Source: Mallotus nudiflorus (Eukaryota; Streptophyta; Magnoliopsida; Malpighiales; Euphorbiaceae). Taken from it: a DNA stretch of 64,000 nt. Position numbers and translations under genes: made by a program. The stretch lies in the NCBI GenBank assembly GCA_947683625.1, contig CANTUR010000340.1, forward strand, positions 1,116,001-1,180,000, read 5' to 3'. Positions 47,801-59,364 of the stretch are shown one piece after another (the stretch's first letter is position 1; every line of letters starts with the position of its first letter). The notes beneath the pieces are model-generated. The model was not told the origin of the DNA. It did not search any database and saw only the letters and a program-made list of their open reading frames with translations.

Positions 47801-48579
47801 AAAAAACCTAGAAGGAGCCAATTGGAATGATTAACATGATCATAGGGGGAGAAAACACCGAAAAGAGATTAAAGCGTAGTAGAGGAGAAAAATTGGTACT
47901 TGGGAGAAGCGATATTATTTTCAATTCAGAAGATGATTTGCATGTACACCACCCCCATTGTGATGCTCTGGTGATAACTGCATGCATAAATAAGTATCGG
48001 GTTAAAAGGATACCGATGGATAATGGGAGTGCTATTAATGTATTATCCTGGAATGTGTACAAAGTAATGGGTGGCTTCGTCACCAACTTGAAAGCCACCC
48101 AGAACCCCATCACAAGTTTTTATGGGGGAACCATGCAACTAATGGGGATTGTCGAGCTGAACCTAGAATTTGGAAACTAAGATGATGAGGAGACAAAAGT
48201 CGTCCGGACTCTTTTCAATGTGGTAGATATACCATTGGCCTATAACAGGATTATAAGATGGCTGACACTTGATGAGGCAGATGCATTCACCAGCATTCGG
48301 TACTTAACCATGAAAATTTTGATCAAGAATGGGACCCTTACTATTCAAAGAGATCAGCACATGGCTAGACAGTGTTATCAGACGGCCATGAAGCCTCAAG
48401 TGGAGGCTTTTCCTTTAGAGGCATGGGAAGTTGAGAAGCAAGGTGCTGATCCACAACTAGTGGAAGACATAGAGACATTACAAATCACAGAAGAAAAGAT
48501 CATGAAAATTGGCAATGCACTCAACCAAAACATTAGAGACAAAATAAGGGAAGTCCTTACTAGACACTAGGAGGATTTC
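47801..48579 (+). pseudogene. Tat-lineage aspartic protease region, pseudogene
   Basis: The protease cuts the Gag-Pol precursor. The block DALVITACINKYRVKRIPMD leads into the active-site-like DNGSAINVLSWNVYKVMG (about 48015-48070); Tat elements often have a DxGS motif here. The following DIPLAYNRIIRWLTLDEADA and STRYLTMK-like segment (48220-48310), and the ARQCY motif near 48365, match the sequence between protease and RT in this lineage. A stop after LEFGN (48180) separates the two parts. Confidence 0.75.
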
Positions 48580-49499
48580 GCTTCACAGGCCTCTGAGATC
48601 GTTGGTGTGGACCCATAGGTTGCCTTTCCTTGCTTAAACATCAAACCGGGAGCCAAGCAAGTAGCATAGAAAAAAAGAACCTTTGTCTATGAAAGACAGA
48701 AGATCATTGCTAAAGAAACAATGAAGCTATTAGCAGTTGGGTTCATTAAAGAGGTTACTCACCTAGAATGGGTAGCCAACGTGGTACTCGTCAGAAAAGC
48801 AAACGGGAAGTACAAAATGTGTGTAACCTATATCAACCTCAACCGCGCATGCCCTAAGGACAACTACCTATTGCCCATGATTGATCAGCTCGTCGATTCC
48901 ACTGCTAGTCAAGGATTATACAGTTTCATTGACGCGGCATAAGGTTATCACCAGATTCTGATGAAGGAAGAGGATCAGGAGAAAACGTCCTTCATCACTC
49001 ATGAAGGGTTGTATTGCTATAAGGTGATGCCCTTCGAACTGAAATATGCTAGGGCCACGTATCAAAGAATGATGAACCAAGTCCTCCAAGGCCAGATTGG
49101 AAAAAGTGTTGAAGTATACGTGGGCGACATCATCATCAAGAGCAAACATCTGAAGCAGCACCTAGCAGACGTGGATCGGGTTCTCCAACTACTGAGTAAA
49201 TCCAAGATCAAGTTGAATCCTGAGAAATGCATCTTTAGAGTCCAAGCAGGCAAGTTCCTAGGGTTCATGATATCTCACCGGGGCATTGAAGCCAATCCAA
49301 AAAAGATGTAAGCCATACTCAACATGAAGGCACTGAAAAACATCCATGAGGTACAAAAGTTAAATGGTAGAATCACCGCATTAGGGCATTTCATTTCTTG
49401 CTCGGCTAGGCGGTGTCTACCATTGTTCTGAGCTCTCAAAATTTTTGGGAAGTTTTAGTGGTTCGCTAATTGCCAGGCGGCATTCGAAGACATTAAAAG
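48580..49499 (+). pseudogene. Tat-lineage reverse transcriptase pseudogene, catalytic Asp lost
   Basis: The fingers and palm are recognisable: GFIKEVTHLEWVANVVLVRK, GKYKMCVTYINLNRACPKDN (48740-48870), LYSFIDAA then a stop where the SGYHQI tyrosine/serine region should continue, then GYHQILMKEEDQEKTSFIT and LKYARATYQRMMNQV (49040-49080). The active site, VYVDDML in most Tat elements, reads VYVGDIIIKSK near 49117, so the first of the paired aspartates is glycine. KFLGFMISHRGIEANP ends the domain. The change, with the stop, rules out activity. Confidence 0.88.
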
Positions 49500-50350
49500 A
49501 TTCTTATCTTCACCACCCTTACTCAGCCGGTCAGTACCAGATGAGACCTTGTATTTGTACCTTTCTATTGACCGAGAATGCATCGCTTCAGTACTAGTAA
49601 GAGAAGAAGGAAGCCAGTGAAGCCCTATCTATTATGTTAGTAAGATGCTCCGAGGACCTGAAATTCAGTATCCCATATTGGATAAGTTAGCCATGGCCGT
49701 GGTCCACTCCTCTCGAAAGCTTCAACATTACTTCCAAGCTCACCATATAATGGTCTGATCTCACTTCCCACTGTAAAAAATCTTACAGAGACCAGAGACT
49801 TTGGGCAGGCTAGTGCAGTGGTTGGTCTTACTCGATGAATTTTATATTAACTATGAGCCCCGACAGCAGATGAAAGCCCAGGCGTTAGCAGATTTTGTGC
49901 AAGAAATGGCTCCGAAAGACATAGCCTTGACTAAAGCATAAGAATGGAAGTTCTATGTTGACAGAGCATCCTCAGCTCAAGGTTCCGATGCCAGAATAAT
50001 CCTCAGAGGGCCGCACAAGGTTCACATCCGGTACGCAGTCCGTATCGAGTATAACACCACCAATAATGCAGCCGAGTACAAAACACTCATTATATGTTTG
50101 AAGTTAGCTACCAAAGTCAGGGCTGAACACCTCATCATATACTCGAATTCCCAACTAGTAGTCAACCAAGTCAGCGGAGTGTTTTAAGTCAAAGACACCT
50201 GCATTGCTAAGTACGTAGACAAGGCTAATCAGCTTTTACAACACACCGAACGGGATGGAGGCCAATGGAAGATCATCTAGATTCCTAGGGAGGAAAACAG
50301 TGAGGCCGACTACCTTGCCAAATTCGTAGCCAAAAATAGTCAGGCATTTC
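49500..50350 (+). pseudogene. RNase H and archaeal-type second RNase H of the Tat element
   Basis: RNase H removes the RNA template during reverse transcription; Tat elements have gained a second, archaeal-like RNase H. The first domain shows LYLSIDRECIASVLVREE and YYVSKMLRGPEIQYPILDK (49555-49690). The second shows WKFYVDRASS (YVDGASS type, Gly to Arg), AAEYKTLIICL with its Glu, IIYSNSQLVVNQVSG, where Asp of YSDSQ has become Asn, and the final EADYLAKF Asp. So one of four catalytic residues is lost. Several stops break the frame. The two-RNase-H layout supports the Tat assignment. Confidence 0.82.
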
Positions 50351-50559
50351 GGGATATGAATTTCATTGAGTCGCTAACCAGTCCCAGCACAGAAGACATC
50401 GAAGTTTTGGAGACACAAGTAGTCTCGGAATGGATGCTATCGATAATCCAATATCTGGAGCACGAAACACTCTCAGAAGACAAGCTGTAGGCTCGAAAGC
50501 TCAGGACCAAGGCAATGCACTATTCCATCCATTGAGGGGAGCTCTACCAAAAATCCCTC

Positions 50560-51660
50560 TCACACCCATGGTCGAAGTGCATTTCCCCGGAGGAAGGAAA
50601 TTGCATACTCCGAGAAATCCAAGAAGGAATTTATGGAGTGCATGAATCCTATTATTCGCTCACTAAAAAGGCACTACTCCAAGGGTATTACTGGGCTACC
50701 ATGTCTAAAGATGCCCAGCAGCTAACGCAAGCATGTCCCCAGTGCCAACACTATGCCCAACTCAATCACAAATCTTCTCAGCCCCTGCATCCCATTGGCA
50801 GCCCTTGGCCATTTGCCATGTGGGGGATGAACATCCTTGGTCCTTTCCCTCCCTCTACCTTATAGAAAAAGTTTTTAATTATGGTCATTGACCATTTCAC
50901 CAAGTGGGTAGAAGTAGAAGCAGTCCCAACCATTATAAAAGCCTAGATACAGTACTTCTTTTGGAAGGAGATCATTTGCAGGTTCAGCATCCCTTACACT
51001 TTAATTATGGAGAACGGTAAACAGTTCGATAATAATAAATTCAAAGATTTTTGCTCAGACCTTGGTATAAAGCTGTGCTTCACCTCAATAGCTCACCCGC
51101 AAACAAATGGACAAACAAAAGTCATAAACAAAATTCTCATGCAAGGATTGAAGAAAAGACTTGACGAGAAAAAGGGAAATTAGGTTGAAGAACTCAACAA
51201 CATAATCTTGGCCTATAGAACCACACCTCGATCATCAACTGGTGAGACATCGTTTCGACTGACTTATGGCATGGACGCGGTAATTCCCATGGAAGTTGGG
51301 TCACCAAGTTATCGGGTAAGCCAGGATCTCGATCACACCATCAACAATACTGATGCCTGCATATGCCTAAACCTACTAGAGGAACAGAGAGAACAAGCTA
51401 CAACCATAACTGAAGTATATCGGCAAAGAGTAACATGGTACCATCGTCAGCGGCATCGAATAAAACAATTCAAGTTGGGAGACTGGGTACTCATGAGAGT
51501 AGATATTGGCAAAGGCACCTAAGGAACCGACAAGTTAGGACCAAACTAGGAAGGTCCATACCAAATCTCAGTATGCACAACGAGAGAAGGAGGAGGCAAA
51601 GACCTACCACGATTTTGGAACTCAGACTCTCTCAGAAAATACTATTAGTAAAATTGTATT
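50560..51660 (+). pseudogene. Tat-lineage integrase pseudogene, all three DDE residues altered
   Basis: The zinc-finger part reads LREIQEGIYGVHESYYSLTK, then GYYWATMSKDAQ and CPQCQHYA; the first His is Gln, while the second His and both Cys are kept. In the core, the first Asp position reads WGMNILGPFP (normally WGMDILGPFP), the second reads IMENGKQFDNNKF (normally a DNG motif) and the third reads QTKVINKIL (normally VEVTNK-like), so D, D and E have become N, E and K. Downstream, LAYRTTPRSSTGETSFRLTY and GMDAVIPMEVG are well kept, as is the C-terminal LGDWVLMRV. Stops lie at about 50863, 50945 and 51181. The pattern is consistent with long decay. Confidence 0.88.
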
Positions 51661-51894
51661 CAACATATGATTTAATAAATTCTCTCTTCATTAATAAAAA
51701 TGCCTTTACATGTGATCAGTTACAAAAAAAAAAGAGAAAAGGAACCTATACATATCTATTCCACTATATGTACATCTGGACCCCCAAGCCTAGAAACAGA
51801 GGGGGAAACCTCATCAGCAACCTCTGGATGCTCTACGGACCTAGTAGCAACAGTAGCCTCTACAGACTCCCTCGCAGGAACAAAACTAGCCTTT

Positions 51895-53479
51895 TAACGG
51901 GCGTCCTCCTCTGTAGCAAGTTTGGTAAGGTCTGTCGGAGTTATCTGGTCTAATGCCCCCAGATCCAGTCCTGAGTCTTGAGAGAGCAGGATCCTCTTAC
52001 ACTCATCCCGATAGGCTTTGGGAAACCCCCCTACCATGCCTCTGTATGCCTTCTTATCATTTGCTTGGGATTTCTCAAGCTTCGCTAGCCTCCCTTGGAG
52101 CTCAGCAATTTGAAGATCCTGCTCCTTGATCCTCCTCATCAGTTGGGCTTGGCTATGTTCTAGCTCAGAAACTTTCTTCTGATTCGCCTCAGCATCAGAC
52201 TTGGCCTCAACATATCTTGTCTGGCAGTGTTCTAGGGTTGCCTTTGTGCCATCCAGCTTCTTTTCAAAATTGATGGCTATGGTCCCCACCTTCGTTTCCT
52301 TTAAGATGTACTGGCTCTTCAGGTAGAAGTACTGATCCTTTGCCAGCAGCAAGGCCTGAGTCATCTGCTAAAAAACCAACAGTTAGCTTTAACAAGAAAC
52401 ACGTACGATAACTACATCAGTGACAGAAGCTAGCTCACCTCTAGTGACTGGCCAATCATGGAGTCCAAAAACCCATCCTGGCCCTCATTAGACCAACGCT
52501 GCATATCACCTGGTAGCCTTAGTGACTTTGTGTACTGATCCCGCACTTGACTGTTGGAGATACTCAGGGGCTTCATCCACTTTAATATCCAGCCCCTCTG
52601 ATTCGAAAACCCATATAATCATGGGCGCTAAACATAAATCTCTTCATCTAGCCCCTCTGCATCAGACCTCGGATCAATCAGCAGCCTCTTTCTTTGACCA
52701 ACCTGCTTCGGCCATTCACTTTGCATCGGCGCTTTGCCCTTGGGGTCGACAGGAACCGCTTTAGGGGCCACAGGAACTTCAGGTTCAGGGGAAGGAGAGA
52801 CCCATACCAGGGGAGTGATCGTGACTCGGATAGACTCTCCACAGGTACCTCCGGGATGCATCCTTCACTGATCGAGCTTTGGCAAGCCCATCGAGATGTA
52901 GTCGCAAAACCAGCTTTGTATCGTGGTCGAAAAGTTTCGCTAGACGGGTCACCTTATGACACTCGTCCGACCATATCCTTCGGATGTCCAATAAGTCTGA
53001 CTGATGCTCCACAACAAAAAAATGGTGTCTCCACTTTTGGAGATCCAGAAACTTTACAAAAAGAGTATGGTTGGGTACAGCTGATAGGGAGAACATCAGC
53101 TCCCCCTTCTTTCTAGTTAACCTGTACAGATATCGGAAGACATCTAAATTGGGTTCCCTCCCCTCTTCATACATCAGTTGGATGAACCCGATCAATATCC
53201 TATAGCTATTTGGATGAAGCTGACCGAGCACTATATTATTCCTATTCAGAAATTCTTTTACGAAGGGATCTAGAGGAAATTTCAAACCCCCTTTAACTGG
53301 TCAAAATACACTACTAATTTACTTAGCCCTAACGAGGGGGTATGGGCCCTAAACCTCCTATCTACGATGTGAAGTGCATAATTGGCAGGGACATAGAACC
53401 GCCTCCGATACCACCCTAGTAACTCACTATCTACATTGGAGACAAAAAGGTCAGAACTAACTTCTTCCCTTAGGGCCAT
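51895..53479 (-). pseudogene. Antisense ORF of the Tat element ('putative gypsy-type transposon' domain), spliced, frameshifted
   Basis: Many Tat-lineage elements carry an extra ORF opposite to pol, of unknown role. From ATG at 53479 the product reads MALREEVSSDLFVSNVDSEL and continues to KLVVYFDQLKG; a one-base loss in a G run (53287-53291) shifts the frame into FPLDPFVKEFLNRNNIVLGQ and LHPNSYRILIGFIQLM, the core of the putative gypsy-type transposon domain. A Pro/Lys-rich linker (EPEVPVAPKAVPVDPKGKAP) follows. A GT...AG intron (about 52440-52367; GAG/GTGAGC to TTTTTTAGCAG) precedes exon 2 (52364-51895), a Gln/Lys/Glu-rich coiled coil (KVSELEHSQAQL, IKEQDLQIAELQGRLAKLE). Stops are also present. 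Confidence 0.8.
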
Positions 53480-53639
53480 AGTGGAGAAGGGAAACACATA
53501 ATAATAGAAAGGAGGAAAAAGAGGAAGAAGAAAGAAAAAAGAATCACTTGGTCGCCACAAGCAAGAACTATGACAGGTAGAAATGGAAACAACAGAGGCA
53601 ATATCAATGCAGCGAAGGCAAGAACAACAGAAAAGCAAA

Positions 53640-53999
53640 GAAGCAAAATATGCTAGTTAACAAGCGCAACAGTATTTATAAAGACATGGAAGGATTTGGA
53701 AGCACGCTATTAACTGCCCTCATTATTGCTGCATTCCTCCTTAGGCCACCAGGGGCCTTTTGGGAATAAAAAAGCCCATTAGACGAGGAGTCACGATAAT
53801 GGCGGTATAAACGCTTGTTTACCAACATACGAAATGATGCATCACTCACGCGATTTCAATTACGAATCCCTAAGAGTTGAAGCGATGCCACCACGTGTCA
53901 GCCCGCCCACATTTTTACTTGGCCGCTTCATCAAGCGACTCGGAAGGCATTTCAAATAGTGTTTTTAGCCCATTCCGGATATTCGAGCATCTAAGTGTT
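53640..53999. other. Upstream region of the antisense ORF
   Basis: It lies between the antisense ATG and the 106-bp repeats, so it may hold the antisense promoter, but I see no clear TATA box. No ORF supported. Confidence 0.35.
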
Positions 54000-54530
54000 G
54001 CACATCTAAGTCCAGTGATTGAAGCTGGCACCCTCAGGTCACTTCTGTAGTATTGAGGTTCCGAGCATGTAAACCTCGCATCCCTGAACCAAGCATCTAA
54101 GTCTCACATATCTAAGTCCAGTGGCTAAAGCTGACACCCTCAGGTCACTTTTGTAGTACTGAGGTTTCGAGCATGTAAGCCTCGCGTCCATGCACCAAGC
54201 ATCTAAGTCTCGCACATCTAAGTCCAGTGACTGAAGCTGGCACCCTCAGGTCGCTTCTGTAGTACTGAGGTTCCAAGCATGTAAGCCTCGCGTCCATGCA
54301 CTGAGCATTTAAGTCTCGCACATCTAAGTCCAGTGACTGAAGTTGGCACCCTCAAGTCACTTTTGTAGTACCGAGGTTCCGGGCATGTAAGCCTTGTGTC
54401 CCTAAACTGAGCATCTAAGTCTCGCACATCTAAGTCCAGTGACTGAAGCTGGCACCCTCAAGTCACTTTTGTAGTACTGAGGATCCGAGCTTGTAAAGCC
54501 TCGTGCCTATACACCGAGCATAAAAAATCC
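54000..54530 (+). repeat. Five tandem ~106-bp repeats in the Tat 3' untranslated region
   Basis: The word CTAAGTCCAGTG recurs at 54006, 54112, 54218, 54323 and 54429, with spacing of 105-106 bp. Each unit also has GGCACCCTCA(G/A)GTC and GTAGTACTGAGG-like motifs. Tandem repeats in this place are known for Tat/Ogre elements and can seed satellite DNA. Confidence 0.92.
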
Positions 54531-54777
54531 AATGACGACTGGTTCTGTTATGTTATTTCCAAACGGACGGGTTAATCTATTGTTGTTCTCATACGCACTT
54601 GGCGAATATCCCAGCTCTACAGATTACGACGACCATCCAGATACTCGGCACCGAGCTTTACTCATTGTGACTGAGGCTGGCCACCTTAGTTCACTGGCCT
54701 CTATTACCGTATTATATCCCTTATGAGAGCATCAGCATCCTACCCGGACACGACAGACATAAATATCCGAATACCCC

Positions 54778-54784
54778 GGGGGGG
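54778..54784 (+). other. Polypurine tract core of the Tat element
   Basis: Seven G followed by ACTAT immediately before the 3' LTR start (TGATACC at 54790). It is short, but the position is right for plus-strand priming. Confidence 0.65.
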
Positions 54785-54789
54785 ACTAT

Positions 54790-55193
54790 TGATACCATCC
54801 AGAATGTTTATGCCTAATTAGGGGCCCCTTACCCCCTAAATAGGGACACTTAGATTAGCAAGAAGGCAGATCCGTCCGGAATGGGGACTACCCTAAAGTG
54901 TAGTCCTAAGCACAAAAGGAACACTCTCGTACTAAGATTATGATTCACTATCCCACACGGAATCTGACTTCTTCCAAGTTTGAGTATTACTATATATAGA
55001 GCCCTACGTCCCTCACAAAAGGATATCTCATTCTCACATATTCTAGCTATCTTGTATTCTCTTTGCTTCTGTTCTTTAACTTAGGCATCAGAGTGTTCGT
55101 GGGGACTCTCCCCATCTCTCATCTTACCTTCTGTTCGTGGATTACAAGACACCAACCCAAGAGTTCCGGAAACCAATTATCAAGTATCTATCA
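54790..55193 (+). repeat. 3' LTR of the Tat element (404 bp)
   Basis: It begins TGATACCATCC and ends CTATCA, with inverted ends TGATA/TATCA. It contains a TATATATAG box (about 54994). The following bases ACTCT would be the target duplication, but the 5' end is missing so it cannot be checked. Confidence 0.8.
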
Positions 55194-55944
55194 ACTCTTC
55201 TAAAAAAAGCTGACTCTTTTTTCAGGTTATATTTTATCAATTAAAAAAAAATACTACTCAACTTTTAAAGTCTTTTTTGCCACATTCCTATAACCCTTAT
55301 CTTTTTTATTTCTTTATTATTATTGTTATTCTTATTAGTACTTGATACTTTAAAAACTATTTCCAATATGTTGAATGTTCGACGTTAAGATTTCGTGACT
55401 ATGAGATAACTACATGTTACCACCTGAGATAAAGAATCGATTTAGCACTTATCACTAATACATATTAGTAAAAATTTAGAAGTCTTGGTTCTTTGATTTT
55501 CCTTGATATAAAAGAAAATCAAAAGTCTTCTTAGTATCAAGTGCGATGAACCTAGCTACCTCTAAAGTTAAATATAAAAGAAACAATCTTCTTTTTCTTG
55601 GACAATGAGAATAATATGGAAAACATAAAAAAGTTGAGACAAATTAATGGAGAATAATAAACAGAGAGATTGAAATGGAATAATATTAGACTGAGTGGAT
55701 CTATTTCCTCTTTACTTTAGTTGAGGCTTTAACAAATGGTGGTGGTAGTAGTAATTGATTCTCAAAATATCATAAACTCTTCATAAAATATCATAATTAA
55801 ATTTTAAAATACCATCTTTTTTTGATAATATCACGAATGGGTATATTTTTGTGAAAATATCACGATAAATTCAATTTGTTGTTTAATCAAATCACACAAC
55901 GCCAACTGCTAACTTTAACGTGTTTATGTAGCTTTATATGTATA
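55194..55944. other. Unassigned spacer
   Basis: A+T-rich DNA after the Tat LTR; no gene or repeat recognised. Confidence 0.5.
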
Positions 55945-55971
55945 CTAGGCATAAATCTGTGCTTTGCACAG
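55945..55971 (-). mobile_element. Helitron-like 3' terminus (hairpin plus CTAG)
   Basis: On the minus strand: CTGTGCAAAGCACAG (palindromic hairpin, 55971-55957), 8 nt, then CTAG at 55948-55945 followed by T. A short GC-containing hairpin 8-10 nt before CTRR, with T after it, is the classic Helitron 3' end. Non-autonomous Helitrons in plants often have exactly such a TGCNNNGCA stem. The TC start of this element would lie to the right and was not found. This is separate from the Helitron at the left edge. Confidence 0.55.
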
Positions 55972-56956
55972 GAGGAAAAAATAAAATGTTAAAATCTCTC
56001 ATTATAAAATATAAAATTAATTAATTAAGTAAATTAGAAAATATAAAAAAGCAATTAATTGTGTTCTACAATATCATTAAAAGTAATAATTTAATAATGT
56101 TAAAGTATATCTTTAAACAAAATAAGAATTTATTTTATTATAACAAAAAATAAATCATACCCCATAAAATTGTATAACTGACCTTGCAAAATGGAATAAT
56201 ATTCTATAAAGTTACTTGAACCATTTTTTTTTTTTTAAAATCATGACTATAATTTATAAGTTCGACTTTCTATTGATCACCATTAAGAGCATTCAATGTA
56301 ATTTTGGAATGTAGCTCATGTACATACATTTGAAAAAATTTCTTTGAAAGATCCTGCCTCAATTGAAATTAATAAATAAAAGTAATGTCATGAGCTTTAA
56401 AAGTATAAAGTAATTTTTAAAAAAATGAAACTCATTCACTTCATAAGAATATATAAAGGTAAGTTCTTCTAATTACGGACATTTTATCCAATGAATGATT
56501 TTCATAATATTGAAATAGAAGACATGGAAAAAGAATATGAAAAAAATGAAAAATTGTAGCCAGAGATTGAATGGAGTTATTTAAAAAAAAAGGAGATTGA
56601 AACAAGCAGTGGACGAAATGAATTGGTAGGGATGAAACAAAGCGAAAATGTCAATAGCCCCATGAAACAATAACGCTGCAAATGATGCAAAATGACAATG
56701 TTTTCTTGAATTTTGTGGACTAAAACAATTGTGCATGGGAGGGAAAGTAATGCATAATTTCTGAATGCAACTTTCATTCAGTTAGAGAGGAAGTGGTAGA
56801 GAGAACTAAATGTTTAAAAGCAGCAGCCATCTCCCTCAACTCTTGAAAAAGTGCACGCATGCAATTCAAAATATTAGAATTAAAATTATACTCATTAAGA
56901 AATTAGTGCATGAAAAAATAATAACACATTGAAATGGAATTATTTAGCAATTATTG
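55972..56956. other. Possible interior of a non-autonomous Helitron; no gene
   Basis: A+T-rich DNA with no coding potential. It may belong to the element ending at 55945, whose 5' end is unknown. Confidence 0.3.
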
Positions 56957-57341
56957 TGTAATACCCTATATATTTATTTCAATAAAGAGATATTTTTTAA
57001 ATAGTATTACTAATAATTATTTATGCATTATATTATATTTATGTTCATATTATTTTAGGGTTGTTAATATATGTGAGTATTACTTACTTAATGTCTAGAA
57101 TTTCATTGTCTATTATTATCATTATTATTAATTTTATTATTACTATTTTAAATTATATTAAATTTTATGGCTATATATGTGTTTCTATGTACATGCACAT
57201 ATACATATTTATATATGTATATATGTGTGTGTATATGTTCCTACTTATATATATATACATATATAAATATTTTAGGTTAAATATTATTTTAGGTGGATGT
57301 GTGCATTAAAATAATTTGTGTATATATATATGTGTATGTAG

Positions 57342-57346
<5 letters not shown>

Positions 57347-57397
<51 letters not shown>
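57347..57397. repeat. (TA)n microsatellite in giant LTR copy iii
   Basis: About 25 TA units, followed at about 57430 by a run of about 30 A. Confidence 0.9.
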
Positions 57398-57402
<5 letters not shown>

Positions 57403-57425
57403 GGGACCAAAACTGAAGACAACAA

Positions 57426-57460
<35 letters not shown>

Positions 57461-57791
57461 AAAAGACCAACCGAAACAAAAGCAACAGAGAAAACCCGAA
57501 AAAAATCCTAGCCTCTCCTCCTTGTTCCTCACCGTCACTGTCACCTTCCCCTTCTCTCCGGCGCGTTTCCACCTCCTAGAGCTGCTGTTCTTCTTCTCCT
57601 TCTTCTTCTTCTTCTTCTTCTTCTTCACCTGGCAGCATCTCTTCATCGCGTGATAGCCTGCATTTCTGGAGTTCCCTGGTTTCGGCTTCTCTTCGCAGGA
57701 GCTGCCTCCCTGCTGTGAAATTTCTGCCTCCTTATCCTCCCTCTCCGGTGACAGCGAGCCCCTCATTTCTTCTCTGTTTATGCAGCTTGGT

Positions 57792-57808
57792 GGTGAGTGA
57801 TACTCACC
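57792..57808 (+). other. Stem-loop H3 with embedded GTGAGT, giant LTR copy iii
   Basis: GGTGAGT / GAT / ACTCACC: 7-bp stem that includes a GTGAGT splice-donor-like word. Copy iv has a related stem; copies i and ii do not. Confidence 0.55.
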
Positions 57809-58572
57809 CGATTTCTTCCTTTCCTTCTTTGATCTTGAGCATTTTGGTAGATGGCCTAGTTAATTGATGTTGTTAGTCTATAATGAGGTTGATGTTCTTC
57901 ATTTAGAATTTTGGGGAATTATTTGATTTTTTTTTAGAATTTTCTTTGATTTTTTTGTCATTTTAATTATTTGATATTTAGTTAGTTTAATTGGTTGTTA
58001 TTTGAGCTCAATTAATAATTAGAATAATTAAGGTTAATTTTTATGTATTGATTGTTTTTTTTAGGTTTTAGGAATCTTGATGTTAATTATAAGTTTGTTA
58101 ATTTTGGGTATTAATTAATGTTTTTATTAATTTTGAAAATTATTTGTAAAAATTATAAAATTTTAATAATTGAGGTTATTATTAAATTTTATTAATTTTA
58201 GGACTCAAATTATAATTTTTGTGATTTTTATACTATTTTTATAAATATTTTTGAGTTTATGCCAAATGTGATTTTTAGGTTAAATAATATTTTGGGAGAA
58301 AATTTTTGGTTGATTAAATGTTTTAATTATATTAGGAAGATTTATTTTGAGAAAAATAAATTTTTGGCATGATTAAATAATTTTAAGGAATTATTTTTGG
58401 TATTAATAGCACATAATGTAATTTATGTATTTTAGGGGGGTAAAAATGTAATTTTATGCTAAACATAGTTAAATATATATTTTAATTAGTTTTATTAATA
58501 TTTAAGGGGTTTAGACAATTTTTATAAATTAATTGATATTGTTACTTAAGTGGTGTTAATTTTAAATATTAA

Positions 58573-58611
<39 letters not shown>

Positions 58612-58880
58612 CATTATAATGGTTTTAAATTGGGTTATAATTATATTTTGATGAAGGAATACAAATTTAGTTGTTTAATTTTGAATAATTGAGATTTTAT
58701 ATATATTTATATATATTTTTTATATGTGTATGTGAAATATGTATTTTGAGAAATAAATATTATTAATTCTTGATATTTTATTGAGTTGTGATCTCCGTCG
58801 GGGCAAAATGTAGATTTGGGAGCCCGACTCGAGTGTGAATGTTTGTGGATATTAGAAGTGCATTTTCTATGCAGGTCTGG

Positions 58881-58897
58881 CTCTACCTTTGGTAGAG
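58881..58897 (+). other. Conserved stem-loop H1, giant LTR copy iii
   Basis: CTCTACC / TTT / GGTAGAG: perfect 7-bp stem. Confidence 0.75.
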
Positions 58898-59345
58898 AGA
58901 TTTCCATTTTATAGAGGAGACTCTGCCGAAATTTCGATAGATTTTCTGGTAAAACGTGATATTCATAAAATTTCTACCGTTAGTTAGGTTATATCTTGTC
59001 TATTGAGTCTTGCCTGTTTTCCTCGAGTCAGCCTAGAATTTCATTGTTTTGTTGATTGTTGATTTCAATTCCATAGTCATGTTTTAAAAGTCGATTTGTT
59101 ATTTTTCTTTTAGAGCATTTCGGAGCAGAAGCTGTGAGACCGAGGCAGACGCGTGGTCGTCAGCCTTTGCATTTATCTTGTAAGTCAATAGAACAATCTG
59201 TGCGTGTGTTTATTTAAAGAATGCATGGGCTCATATTTTTATTATATTGATTATATGATTTATTTAATTTAATGATGTTATTTAAGATTTAAATGCATTT
59301 TATTTATTTAAAATCAATTTTGAGAAATTTTGGTAGAACGGGCTA

Positions 59346-59364
59346 CCTGGTGGGCTTCACCAGG
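59346..59364 (+). other. Conserved stem-loop H2, giant LTR copy iii
   Basis: CCTGGTG / GGCTT / CACCAGG: perfect 7-bp stem with G-C at the fourth pair. Confidence 0.75.

Larger units (their letters stand above)
46613..55193 (+). mobile_element. Ty3/gypsy retrotransposon, Tat lineage, lacking its 5' LTR
   Basis: It is clearly richer in G+C than its surroundings. It has the Tat-lineage order gag, protease, RT, RNase H, archaeal-type second RNase H, integrase, then an antisense ORF, tandem repeats, a polypurine tract and a 3' LTR. The left part begins directly against truncated giant LTR copy ii with no 5' LTR and no primer site. Stops and frameshifts break every ORF, and catalytic residues are lost in RT, RNase H and integrase. 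The unusually complete 3' half suggests loss of the 5' end by deletion. Confidence 0.88.

Noticed and set aside
52694..53116. 140-aa plus-strand ORF
   Set aside because: Shadow of the antisense ORF, which has recognisable domain motifs and an intron.
57284..57766. 160-aa minus ORF with poly-Lys, poly-Phe and Tyr-Ile repeats
   Set aside because: Translation of TA, A and CTT runs in giant LTR copy iii.
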